A DNA stretch of 8,263 nucleotides from NCBI GenBank assembly GCA_002401045.1, contig NVSA01000019.1:8137-16399 (forward strand). Direction: 5' to 3'. Each line of letters begins with the position of its first letter. Positions within the stretch are counted from its first letter, which is position 1. The translations under genes were made by a program, and so were the position numbers. The DNA is from Paracoccaceae bacterium (GTDB lineage: Bacteria; Pseudomonadota; Alphaproteobacteria; Rhodobacterales; Rhodobacteraceae). Below the pieces are notes generated by a model. That model saw only the letters and a list, made by a program, of their open reading frames with translations, did no database searches and was not told the DNA's origin. Of this stretch, positions 1 through 6,178 are shown piece after piece.

Positions 1-16
1 TTAGAACCATGCCCAC

Positions 17-45
17 TTGATGCAAAAAACTTCTCCTGTTAGAAT
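17..45 (+). promoter_or_regulatory. Probable sigma70-type promoter of bpt
   Basis: A -35 box TTGATG (17-22) and a -10 box TAGAAT (40-45) are separated by 17 nt, close to consensus. Transcription would start near position 52, giving a short 5' leader of about 18 nt before the ATG at 70. Only a weak ribosome-binding site (GAG at 61-63) is visible. The call rests on sequence match alone. Confidence 0.6.
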
Positions 46-69
46 TTAGCAAGTTAAATTGAGTTTTAT

Positions 70-909
70 ATGCGCCATTCACTACCTCTTGCCACACAGT
101 TTTATGTAACAGCGCCCCAGTCTTGTCCCTATTTAGAGGGCAAAACCGAGCGGAAACTGTTTGCAGGCCTGCAAGGTGAACATGCCAACGATTTAAACAA
201 TTCACTATCAAAACAAGGCTTTAGACGTTCACAAAACGTACTATACCGCCCTTCATGTGCGGAATGCCGCGCCTGTCTGTCTGCCCGTATTCGGGTTGCA
301 GATTTCAGCCCCAGCAAAACCCAAAAGCGTATATTACGCAGAAACAAACACCTTTCGCGCAATGCATCCGCCCCTTGGGCAACCGAAGATCAATTCGATC
401 TTTTTCAAAAATACCTGTTTGGTCGTCATGCTGACGGCGGCATGGCGGATATGGATATCTTTGAATTTTCAGCCATGATTGAGGAAACCCCCGTGCGTTC
501 ACGCGTGGTTGAATACACGCGCCTAATTGAAGATACGGGTGCCCATGATCTAAGCGCTGTGTGTTTAACGGATATCTTGGATGACGGGCTATCCTTGGTC
601 TATTCGTTCTTTGACACCGACCTTGCCCGCAACAGTCTGGGAAAATTTATGATCTTGGATCATATCGAAATCGCCCGCGAAGCAGGCTTACCCTACGTCT
701 ATTTAGGCTATTGGGTGCCGGGCAGTCCAAAAATGAAATATAAATCTGAATTCAATGCTTTTGAGATTTATCACCAGAACCAATGGCAACCTCTGGATGA
801 TCCACAATCTTTTATATTAGAAGATACCTCTCAAGGAACGCCACCGATTGCTGAACAGGTTGCAAATATTGTGTTGCCTGACATCTTGAAAACGACCAAT
901 CCAAAGTAA
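70..909 (+). CDS. bpt: Aspartate/glutamate leucyltransferase (bacterial ATE1-like aminoacyl-tRNA-protein transferase)
   Basis: This cytosolic enzyme is predicted to move an amino acid (leucine in characterised bacterial Bpt enzymes) from aminoacyl-tRNA to the N-terminal Asp or Glu of proteins, marking them for the ClpS/ClpAP N-degron pathway. The protein has 279 residues, normal for the family. The N-terminal ATE domain holds SCPYL (about residues 18-22), and GFRRSQNVLYRPSC followed by AECRAC, so cysteines lie at 19, 63, 66 and 69. The C-terminal domain carries the family signature YLGYWVPGSPKMKYKSEFNA (211-230). The ATG at 70 is chosen because it sits behind a good promoter and gives the usual N-terminus; its ribosome-binding site is weak. 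The gene seems to be its own transcription unit, since the next gene downstream has its own control region. Family assignment is firm; leucine rather than arginine as donor is inferred from bacterial homologues. Confidence 0.93.
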   Translation: MRHSLPLATQFYVTAPQSCPYLEGKTERKLFAGLQGEHANDLNNSLSKQGFRRSQNVLYRPSCAECRACLSARIRVADFSPSKTQKRILRRNKHLSRNASAPWATEDQFDLFQKYLFGRHADGGMADMDIFEFSAMIEETPVRSRVVEYTRLIEDTGAHDLSAVCLTDILDDGLSLVYSFFDTDLARNSLGKFMILDHIEIAREAGLPYVYLGYWVPGSPKMKYKSEFNAFEIYHQNQWQPLDDPQSFILEDTSQGTPPIAEQVANIVLPDILKTTNPK

Positions 910-956
910 TTTAATACCCCAAACTTGTAATAAAGTTATAAAATACAGCTCTCACT

Positions 957-1000
957 GTACTTTAGTTAGCACAAAGTTTAATATTTCGGAATAAAAGTAC
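957..1000. repeat. Inverted repeat GTACTTT/AAAGTAC upstream of the ilv promoter
   Basis: GTACTTT at 957-963 is matched by AAAGTAC at 994-1000, 30 nt apart. The right arm begins a GTACTCT word (997-1003) that recurs exactly at 1032-1038. The region between bpt and the ilv leader holds nothing else I can name and no coding sequence. The repeat could be an operator for a regulator of ilvBN or could be chance in an AT-rich stretch; seven-base arms are short. Confidence 0.25.
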
Positions 1001-1010
1001 TCTCCCCCAC

Positions 1011-1038
1011 TTGACCTTACCCGACCACAAGGTACTCT
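1011..1038 (+). promoter_or_regulatory. Probable promoter of the ilv leader and ilvBN
   Basis: CTTGACC (TTGACC at 1011-1016) is a strong -35 match. A weaker -10, TACTCT (1033-1038), follows after 16 nt. Counting from this -10 puts +1 at 1045, which is the A of the leader-peptide ATG, so the leader mRNA may start at its own start codon. The -10 matches consensus at only three positions, so its exact placement is uncertain. Confidence 0.5.
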
Positions 1039-1044
1039 GTGCCT

Positions 1045-1095
1045 ATGATTAACGTAGTACATATTGTGATCCTAGTGGGATTGCGCGCGGGTTAA
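1045..1095 (+). CDS. ilv operon leader peptide (attenuator ORF)
   Basis: This 16-codon ORF reads MINVVHIVILVGLRAG and stops at TAA 1093-1095. Nine of its 16 residues are Ile, Val or Leu (three Ile, four Val, two Leu), which are the end products controlled by the operon downstream, and an intrinsic terminator follows 26 nt after the stop. This is the layout of ribosome-mediated attenuation known for ilv operons: a ribosome slowed at Ile/Val/Leu codons would prevent the terminator from forming. An in-frame GTG at 1039 behind AAGG (1029-1032) is an alternative start, adding two residues; the ATG is preferred if transcription begins at 1045. A small hairpin, ATCC (1069-1072) with GGAT (1078-1081), lies inside the codon run and would be melted by a translating ribosome. 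I could not identify a convincing long antiterminator by eye. Confidence 0.78.
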   Translation: MINVVHIVILVGLRAG

Positions 1096-1121
1096 ACAGC
1101 CAAAGCTGACCAAACACGCCG

Positions 1122-1148
1122 CCCCCGTATAACATCGGGGGTTTTTTT
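1122..1148 (+). terminator. Intrinsic terminator acting as ilvBN attenuator
   Basis: CCCCCG (1122-1127) pairs perfectly with CGGGGG (1136-1141) around an 8-nt loop and is followed by seven T residues (1142-1148). It lies between the leader peptide stop and the ilvB start, so transcription that passes it is what expresses ilvBN. It might also end read-through from bpt, but the leader peptide ahead of it makes attenuation the better explanation. Confidence 0.85.
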
Positions 1149-1172
1149 ATGACTGCAACAAAGGAGACTATC

Positions 1173-2927
1173 ATGAGCCGTCAAATGAGCGGAGCGGAAA
1201 TCGTTGTTCAAGCCTTAAAAGACCAAGGCGTTGATACTGTCTTTGGGTATCCAGGCGGGGCGGTATTGCCAATTTACGACGCGATTTTTCAGCAAAACGA
1301 TATCCGTCACATCCTTGTGCGCCATGAACAAGGTGCCACACATGCGGCCGAGGGCTATGCCCGTTCAACAGGCAAACCAGGCGTTGTTTTAGTCTCATCT
1401 GGCCCAGGGGCGACCAATGCGATTACGGGTATCACCGACGCGTTGATGGACAGCATTCCGCTGGTTGTACTGACAGGCCAAGTGCCTAGTTTCATGATCG
1501 GGTCGGACGCCTTTCAAGAGGCCGACACCGTTGGGATCACACGTCCTTGCACCAAACATAACTGGCTGGTTAAAGAAACTGATAAGCTGGCTGGAACGAT
1601 CCATGAGGCATTTCTTGTTGCCACAACAGGCCGTCCTGGCCCCGTTGTTGTCGACATTCCTAAGGATGTTCAATTTGCAACGGGCACCTATGTCCCCCCC
1701 GCAAAGACCAGCATGAAGCATTATAAACCACAGCTAAAAGGTGACATCGACGCCATCACAGCGCTTGTGGAATTGATTGAAAATGCTGAAAAACCAATCC
1801 TTTATACGGGTGGCGGCGTTATTAATTCTGGCACGGGTGCCAGCCAATTGCTGCGCGAACTCGTCGATGCAACCAATTTCCCGATTACATCAACCTTGAT
1901 GGGTTTGGGCGCATATCCTGCATCTGGCAAAAACTGGCTGGGTATGTTGGGAATGCACGGCACCTATGAAGCCAATATGGCCATGCATGATTGCGATCTG
2001 CTGATTTCCGTTGGGGCGCGTTTTGATGACCGTATCACGGGGCGTCTTGATGCATTCAGTCCGAATTCCAAAAAAGCCCATATTGATATTGACCCATCAT
2101 CGATCAACAAAATCATCCATGTTGATGTCCCTATCGTAGGCGATATCGGCCATGTTTTGGAAGATTTGATGAAAATCTGGAAGTCTCGTGGACGTAAGAC
2201 CAAAACGGCCGATGTTAAGCAGTGGCAGGCGCAAATTGATGACTGGCGTAAGGTTGATTGCCTGAGCTACAAAAATTCAGACACGGTAATCAAGCCGCAA
2301 TATGCGCTGCAGCGTCTTGAAGCCCTCACCAAGGGTATGGATCGTTACATCACCACGGAAGTTGGCCAACATCAAATGTGGGCGGCACAGTATTTAGATT
2401 TTGAAGAGCCTAACCGTTGGATGACTTCGGGCGGCCTTGGCACCATGGGCTACGGCCTGCCTGCCTCGGTCGGTGTGCAAGTGGCCCACCCCGATAGCTT
2501 GGTTGTTAATGTTGCAGGTGAAGCCAGTTGGTTGATGAACATGCAAGAGATGGGCACGGCAATCCAATATAGCCTGCCCGTTAAGCAGTTGATCTTAAAC
2601 AACGAACGCTTAGGCATGGTGCGCCAATGGCAAGAATTGCTACATGGTGAACGCTATTCACACAGCTGGTCAGAATCCCTGCCCGACTTTGTAAAATTGG
2701 CCGAAGCCTTTGGTGCAAAGGGCATTAGATGCTCTGATCCTGCCGATTTGGATGACGCTCTGATGGAGATGATCAACTACGACGGCCCGGTTATTTTCGA
2801 CTGTCTGGTTGAAAAACATGAAAACTGTTTCCCGATGATCCCCTCTGGCAAAGCGCATAATGAAATGTTGCTAACCCAAGAAGACGTTCAGGGCGCAATC
2901 GACAGCGCAGGCGCGGTACTGGTTTAA
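1173..2927 (+). CDS. ilvB: Acetolactate synthase large (catalytic) subunit
   Basis: This ThDP-dependent enzyme condenses two pyruvates to 2-acetolactate, or pyruvate with 2-oxobutyrate, the first common step of Val/Leu/Ile synthesis. From the start chosen here it has 584 residues, a normal length. The N-terminal ThDP domain shows FGYPGGAVLP (24-33), the catalytic Glu in HEQGATHAAEGYAR (Glu52) and SSGPGATN (75-82). The middle FAD/transhydrogenase-like domain includes GARFDDRITGRL (281-292). The C-terminal ThDP domain has TSGGLGTMGYGLPA and the cofactor motif from GEAS (449) to NN (476-477). The usual GDG/GDA aspartate is Glu450. The ATG at 1173 is preferred over one at 1149 because AAAGGAG (1160-1166) sits 6 nt before it, while the 1149 ATG abuts the terminator T-run. 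The symbol ilvI would be equally acceptable. ilvN follows after 34 nt with its own strong ribosome-binding site, so the two form an operon. Confidence 0.96.
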   Translation: MSRQMSGAEIVVQALKDQGVDTVFGYPGGAVLPIYDAIFQQNDIRHILVRHEQGATHAAEGYARSTGKPGVVLVSSGPGATNAITGITDALMDSIPLVVLTGQVPSFMIGSDAFQEADTVGITRPCTKHNWLVKETDKLAGTIHEAFLVATTGRPGPVVVDIPKDVQFATGTYVPPAKTSMKHYKPQLKGDIDAITALVELIENAEKPILYTGGGVINSGTGASQLLRELVDATNFPITSTLMGLGAYPASGKNWLGMLGMHGTYEANMAMHDCDLLISVGARFDDRITGRLDAFSPNSKKAHIDIDPSSINKIIHVDVPIVGDIGHVLEDLMKIWKSRGRKTKTADVKQWQAQIDDWRKVDCLSYKNSDTVIKPQYALQRLEALTKGMDRYITTEVGQHQMWAAQYLDFEEPNRWMTSGGLGTMGYGLPASVGVQVAHPDSLVVNVAGEASWLMNMQEMGTAIQYSLPVKQLILNNERLGMVRQWQELLHGERYSHSWSESLPDFVKLAEAFGAKGIRCSDPADLDDALMEMINYDGPVIFDCLVEKHENCFPMIPSGKAHNEMLLTQEDVQGAIDSAGAVLV

Positions 2928-2961
2928 CCAGCCCGCAAAAAATCGTTGAAAGGAGAGTGTT

Positions 2962-3522
2962 ATGACAAAACTAAAATTGAAAAAAGGCGCGTCACGCAAA
3001 AGCGCATATGACCTGAAAGACTTCACGGGCACCCAAGAAGAAACCCACACATTGGCGATTTTGGTCGACAATGAAGCGGGCGTTTTGGCGCGTGTGGTCG
3101 GTCTGTTTTCAGGACGTGGATACAACATCGATAGCCTGACCGTGGCCGAGATTGATCACGATGAAAACCTGTCACGCATTACAATCGTGACCACAGGAAC
3201 CCCGTCGATCATCGTGCAAATCAAAGCCCAGCTTGGGCGTATTGTCCCCGTGCATGAAGTGCATGACCTGACGGTTGAAGGGCCTTCTGTCGAGCGCGAA
3301 CTGGCTTTGTTCAAAGTCGTTGGTTTAGGCGAAAAACGTGTCGAAGCCCTGCGCATGGCTGAAATTTTTCGCGCCGCTGTGGTCGATAGCACTTTGGAAA
3401 GCTTTGTGTTTGAACTGACGGGCACACCCGATAAAATCAATGCATTCGCTGAACTGATGGAACCTCTTGGCCTGTCAGAAGTCGCCCGCACGGGCGTTGC
3501 CGCCATGGTGCGCGGACTTTAA
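2962..3522 (+). CDS. ilvN: Acetolactate synthase small (regulatory) subunit
   Basis: This is the regulatory partner of IlvB; in this family it activates the catalytic subunit and transmits feedback inhibition by valine and related amino acids. It has 186 residues, the long form of the family (also called ilvH). An ACT domain spans about residues 29-100, with the effector-binding stretch NEAGVLARVVGLFSGRGYNI (37-56). The C-terminal small-subunit domain covers about 110-186 (VERELALFKV onward). The first 28 residues are basic and then acidic, an extension relative to the shorter enterobacterial proteins, as is common in alphaproteobacteria from memory. Start support is strong: AAAGGAG at 2949-2955, 6 nt before the ATG. 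Expression is expected to follow the attenuator upstream of ilvB. No clear terminator follows the stop codon. Confidence 0.95.
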   Translation: MTKLKLKKGASRKSAYDLKDFTGTQEETHTLAILVDNEAGVLARVVGLFSGRGYNIDSLTVAEIDHDENLSRITIVTTGTPSIIVQIKAQLGRIVPVHEVHDLTVEGPSVERELALFKVVGLGEKRVEALRMAEIFRAAVVDSTLESFVFELTGTPDKINAFAELMEPLGLSEVARTGVAAMVRGL

Positions 3523-3530
3523 AACACCCC

Positions 3531-3560
3531 TTGCACAACTGATATTTTCGCCCCTATAGT
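3531..3560 (+). promoter_or_regulatory. Probable promoter of the GST-hemF unit
   Basis: TTGCAC (3531-3536) and TATAGT (3555-3560) are separated by 18 nt, a good sigma70-type match. +1 would fall near 3567, about 21 nt before the GST start codon. The -10 overlaps the left arm of a long inverted repeat (3545-3583), so access of RNA polymerase could be controlled by a factor binding there. Confidence 0.6.
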
Positions 3561-3583
3561 TTTAAAAATCATAAGGGCGAAAA
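3545..3583. repeat. 39-bp near-perfect palindrome over the GST promoter and ribosome-binding site
   Basis: TTTTCGCCCCTAT (3545-3557) faces ATAAGGGCGAAAA (3571-3583): a 13-bp inverted repeat with one mismatch (C3554 against A3574). The centre adds three more A/T pairs (3560-3562 with 3566-3568). The left arm contains the start of the -10 box and the right arm contains the only candidate ribosome-binding site (AAGGG, 3573-3577). No T-run follows on either strand, so it is not a typical intrinsic terminator. It may be an operator, or an RNA hairpin that hides the ribosome-binding site in transcripts reading through from ilvN. Confidence 0.7.
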
Positions 3584-3587
3584 CACA

Positions 3588-4217
3588 ATGGCTGACATAA
3601 AACTCTACTGCTTTGGCGAGTCTGGTAATGCTTACAAAGCAGCCCTGCCTTTGACCCTATCAGGGCTTGAATGGGATCCAATATTTGTTGATTTTTTCAA
3701 AGGCGAAGCCCGTAGTGATGCCTACCACGAGATCAATGAAATGGGCGAGGTTCCCGTTCTTATTCACGGCGATATCAAGCTCAGCCAATCAGGCGTCATT
3801 CAAGATTACATATCTGAACTCACTGGAAAGTTTTACGGTCAAACCCCACAGCAACGCCGCGAGGTGTTGCGTTGGGTTTTATGGGACAACCACAAAATGT
3901 CATCCCAAGCGGGTATGTTACGGTTTTTAATGAACTTTCTACCTGAAAAGCACCGTCCAACAGATGTGTTCCCCTTTATCCAAGGCCGCCTCAAGACCGC
4001 CTATGATATCTTAAACACAACCCTAGAGACCCGCGACTGGTTGGCATTGGATGAACCCACCATGGCCGATTTTTCTTGTTGTTCCTATCTGTATTACCCC
4101 GAACCCTTTGGCTTTACCCGCAAAGACTGGCCGCATATTGACGCTTGGCTTGACCGTATTTCCGCCTTAGACGGTTGGCAACATCCTTACGATTTGATGC
4201 AACCTGCGTTCAAATAA
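3588..4217 (+). CDS. Glutathione S-transferase family protein
   Basis: This is a cytosolic GST-fold protein of 209 residues, the standard length. The N-terminal thioredoxin-like domain (about 1-82) has the active-site stretch YCFGESGNAYK, with Ser12 as the likely residue near the glutathione thiol. It also has the cis-proline segment GEVPVL (Pro56) and a glutathione gamma-glutamyl contact at LSQSGVI (Gln67-Ser68). The C-terminal helical domain contains the conserved N-capping motif PTMADF (Thr158 to Asp161). The substrate cannot be read from sequence; detoxification, isomerase or redox roles are all possible. The start follows a promoter at 3531-3560 and a weak AAGGG ribosome-binding site. 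hemF begins 39 nt after its stop with no evident promoter or terminator between, so the two are probably co-transcribed. That makes a link to haem or peroxide stress conceivable, but this is inference. Confidence 0.88.
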   Translation: MADIKLYCFGESGNAYKAALPLTLSGLEWDPIFVDFFKGEARSDAYHEINEMGEVPVLIHGDIKLSQSGVIQDYISELTGKFYGQTPQQRREVLRWVLWDNHKMSSQAGMLRFLMNFLPEKHRPTDVFPFIQGRLKTAYDILNTTLETRDWLALDEPTMADFSCCSYLYYPEPFGFTRKDWPHIDAWLDRISALDGWQHPYDLMQPAFK

Positions 4218-4256
4218 CCCAGTGCGTTTCATGCCGATTTAAACGAGAGTTCTCAC

Positions 4257-5144
4257 ATGACAGACCTAAATCAAAAAGAACAAGCCTCCACATGGTTTGC
4301 CCAATTACGCGATGAAATCGTTGCGGCATTTGAAGCTATTGAGACCAACCACACGACGGGTCCTCTATCGGGCAGAGCCGCTGGACGCTTTGAGGTATCA
4401 AACACCAAACGCAGCTCGGATGATGGATCAGACGCAGGCGGTGGTTTAATGTCCGTGATGCGTGGCGGGCGTGTCTTTGAAAAAGTTGGTGTCAATATTT
4501 CCACCGTTTTTGGTACCTTGGGCGAACGTGCGCAAAATGCCATGGCAGCGCGTAAAAACATCCCTGAAATGAAAGACGACCCACGTTTTTGGGCGTCAGG
4601 TATTTCATTGGTTGCCCATATGCAAAACCCTCATGTCCCTGCAGTTCACATGAACACGCGGATGTTTTGGACACCCCATGCAGGTTGGTTCGGTGGCGGT
4701 ATGGATTTGAACCCTTGCCTAGAATACGGCGACGACACAGGATATTTTCACGATGTGTTGAAAAAAGCCTGTGACCTGCATGACCCTCAGCATTACCCTA
4801 AATTCAAAGCATGGGCAGATGAATATTTCTACGTACCCCACCGCAAACGCGCACGCGGTGTCGGCGGTATTTTCTATGATGATCTAAGTTCTGGCGATTG
4901 GGATGCGGATTTTGCCTTTACCCAAGATGTCGGTCGCGCGTTTTTGCCCTCCTATTTACCATTGGTGGAAAAACGCCGCACGGAGGGCTGGAGCGATGCA
5001 GATAAAGCCACGCAATTAGAACATCGCGGGCTTTATGCAGAATATAATCTTGTCTATGACCGCGGCACCAAGTTTGGACTGGAAACAGGCCATGATGCCA
5101 ATGCGGTTTTGATGAGCCTGCCGCCTATGGCCAGCTGGCACTAG
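4257..5144 (+). CDS. hemF: Oxygen-dependent coproporphyrinogen III oxidase
   Basis: HemF uses O2 to decarboxylate two propionate side chains of coproporphyrinogen III, giving protoporphyrinogen IX. The 295-residue protein has the family core FGGGMDLNP (145-153) and DEYFYVPHRKRARGVGGIF (188-206), followed by YDDL. The four histidines matching the E. coli metal-site residues, by remembered alignment, are His121, His131, His165 and His195. The end of the core, EYNLVYDRGTKFGLETG, is intact. The protein stops at MSLPPMASWH, roughly 24 residues sooner than E. coli HemF, and is longer at the N-terminus. A GAGAG ribosome-binding site (4245-4249) lies 7 nt before the ATG. It follows the GST gene after 39 nt and converges on hemE, with the two stop codons sharing CTAG at 5141-5144. 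Its presence implies at least partly aerobic haem synthesis. Confidence 0.96.
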   Translation: MTDLNQKEQASTWFAQLRDEIVAAFEAIETNHTTGPLSGRAAGRFEVSNTKRSSDDGSDAGGGLMSVMRGGRVFEKVGVNISTVFGTLGERAQNAMAARKNIPEMKDDPRFWASGISLVAHMQNPHVPAVHMNTRMFWTPHAGWFGGGMDLNPCLEYGDDTGYFHDVLKKACDLHDPQHYPKFKAWADEYFYVPHRKRARGVGGIFYDDLSSGDWDADFAFTQDVGRAFLPSYLPLVEKRRTEGWSDADKATQLEHRGLYAEYNLVYDRGTKFGLETGHDANAVLMSLPPMASWH

Positions 5145-6178
5145 GCGCCGCGCACCGCATCAATCATAATGGCCACATTATCAGGGCTGGCGTCAGGTGT
5201 GATGCCATGCCCAAGATTGAAAATATGCGCGCCGCCTTTGAAAGACTTAACCACACGTTTAGTCTCAGATACCAGCTTATCGCCCCCAGAAACCAGTAAC
5301 GTCTGGTCTAAATTGCCCTGAACACAGCGCAAAGGCTGTACGTTTTGTGCCGCCCAATCAGCCGTCACGCCTGTATCAACGGCAACACAATCAACCGCAA
5401 CTTTGTTGGTGTAATCAACATATTGTCCATTGGCACCGCGCGGGAAACCGATAATCGGTACATCAGGGAACCGTGCTTTTAGCGCTGTTACAATTTCAAT
5501 ATGCGGTGCAATACAATAGCGCTCAAATGCGGCAGGGCTTAGCGAGCCCGCCCAACTGTCGAACAGTTTTACAACCTCTGCCCCTGCTTCAATCTGGCGT
5601 GCCAAATAAGCAATGGTGGCTTTGGTGATCAAATCCATCAATCCGTCAAAAACCGCGACGTTTTCTTGCATTAACTTATGCGCAGGCCCTTGGTCAGGCG
5701 TGCCGCGCCCTGCAATCATATAGGTCGCAACCGTCCAAGGTGCGCCTGCAAAGCCAATCAATGTGGTCTCTTTTGGCAATTCTTGCGACAGGTTCCGCAC
5801 GGTTTGATAGATCGGCGATAGCGTCGCATCAATCTCATCCACAGGACCCAGATTGTCTAAATCCGCTTGCGAAGTCACCGTAGACAAACGCGGGCCCTCA
5901 CCCGTTACAAACCACAGTTTTGCCCCCAAAGCTTGGGGAACCAACAAAATATCAGCAAACAAAATCGACCCATCAAAACCGAAACGGCGGATCGGTTGCA
6001 AGGTCACCTCTGTGGCCAAATCCGAGTTATAGCACAACGATAAAAAATCACCTGCCTTGGCACGTGTGGCACGGTATTCAGGCAAATAACGCCCCGCTTG
6101 ACGCATCATCCAAACAGGTGGTGTGTCTTGCGTTTCGCCCGCAAGCGCCTTGAGAAGTGTTTTTGTCGGCTTGGTCAA
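5141..6178 (-). CDS. hemE: Uroporphyrinogen decarboxylase
   Basis: HemE removes four carboxyl groups from uroporphyrinogen III to form coproporphyrinogen III, the substrate of HemF next door. I place the start at the TTG at 6178-6176. This gives MTKPTKTLLKALAGE and 345 residues, the normal length and the usual beginning in related bacteria, with a GGGG ribosome-binding site 8 nt upstream. An in-frame TTG at 6238 would add 20 residues unlike the family. Signature motifs are PPVWMMRQAGRYLPEYR (20-36; Arg26 and Arg30), FADILLVPQALG (Asp76), GFAGAPWTVATYMI (142-155; Tyr153), FDSWAG (Ser208) and NLGHGI (His324). These match the known substrate-binding and catalytic positions of the human enzyme by remembered alignment. 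No ATG start is available near the right place. It diverges from hemC across 88 nt and overlaps the hemF stop by 4 bp. Confidence 0.95.
   Translation of the reverse strand: MTKPTKTLLKALAGETQDTPPVWMMRQAGRYLPEYRATRAKAGDFLSLCYNSDLATEVTLQPIRRFGFDGSILFADILLVPQALGAKLWFVTGEGPRLSTVTSQADLDNLGPVDEIDATLSPIYQTVRNLSQELPKETTLIGFAGAPWTVATYMIAGRGTPDQGPAHKLMQENVAVFDGLMDLITKATIAYLARQIEAGAEVVKLFDSWAGSLSPAAFERYCIAPHIEIVTALKARFPDVPIIGFPRGANGQYVDYTNKVAVDCVAVDTGVTADWAAQNVQPLRCVQGNLDQTLLVSGGDKLVSETKRVVKSFKGGAHIFNLGHGITPDASPDNVAIMIDAVRGA

Noticed and set aside
17..30. TTGAT as an FNR half-site upstream of bpt
   Set aside because: There is no matching ATCAA half at the proper spacing; the word is better explained as a -35 box.
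1..69. Tail of a gene at the left edge
   Set aside because: The first 69 bases hold a good promoter for bpt but no frame that can be tied to a product.
1097..1108. Small hairpin CAGC-CAAA-GCTG in the ilv leader
   Set aside because: Four base pairs is too short to call as a feature. It might be part of the attenuator folding but cannot be assigned a role by eye.
1149..1172. Upstream in-frame ATG for ilvB at 1149
   Set aside because: It abuts the terminator T-run and has no ribosome-binding site; the ATG at 1173 has AAAGGAG at the right distance and gives the usual N-terminus.
3156..3506. 116-codon open frame on the minus strand inside ilvN
   Set aside because: It is fully antisense to a clear gene, rich in Ser/Thr/Arg as expected of a shadow frame, and has no recognisable motif. 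Other minus-strand frames inside ilvB, hemC and thiD were dropped for the same reason.
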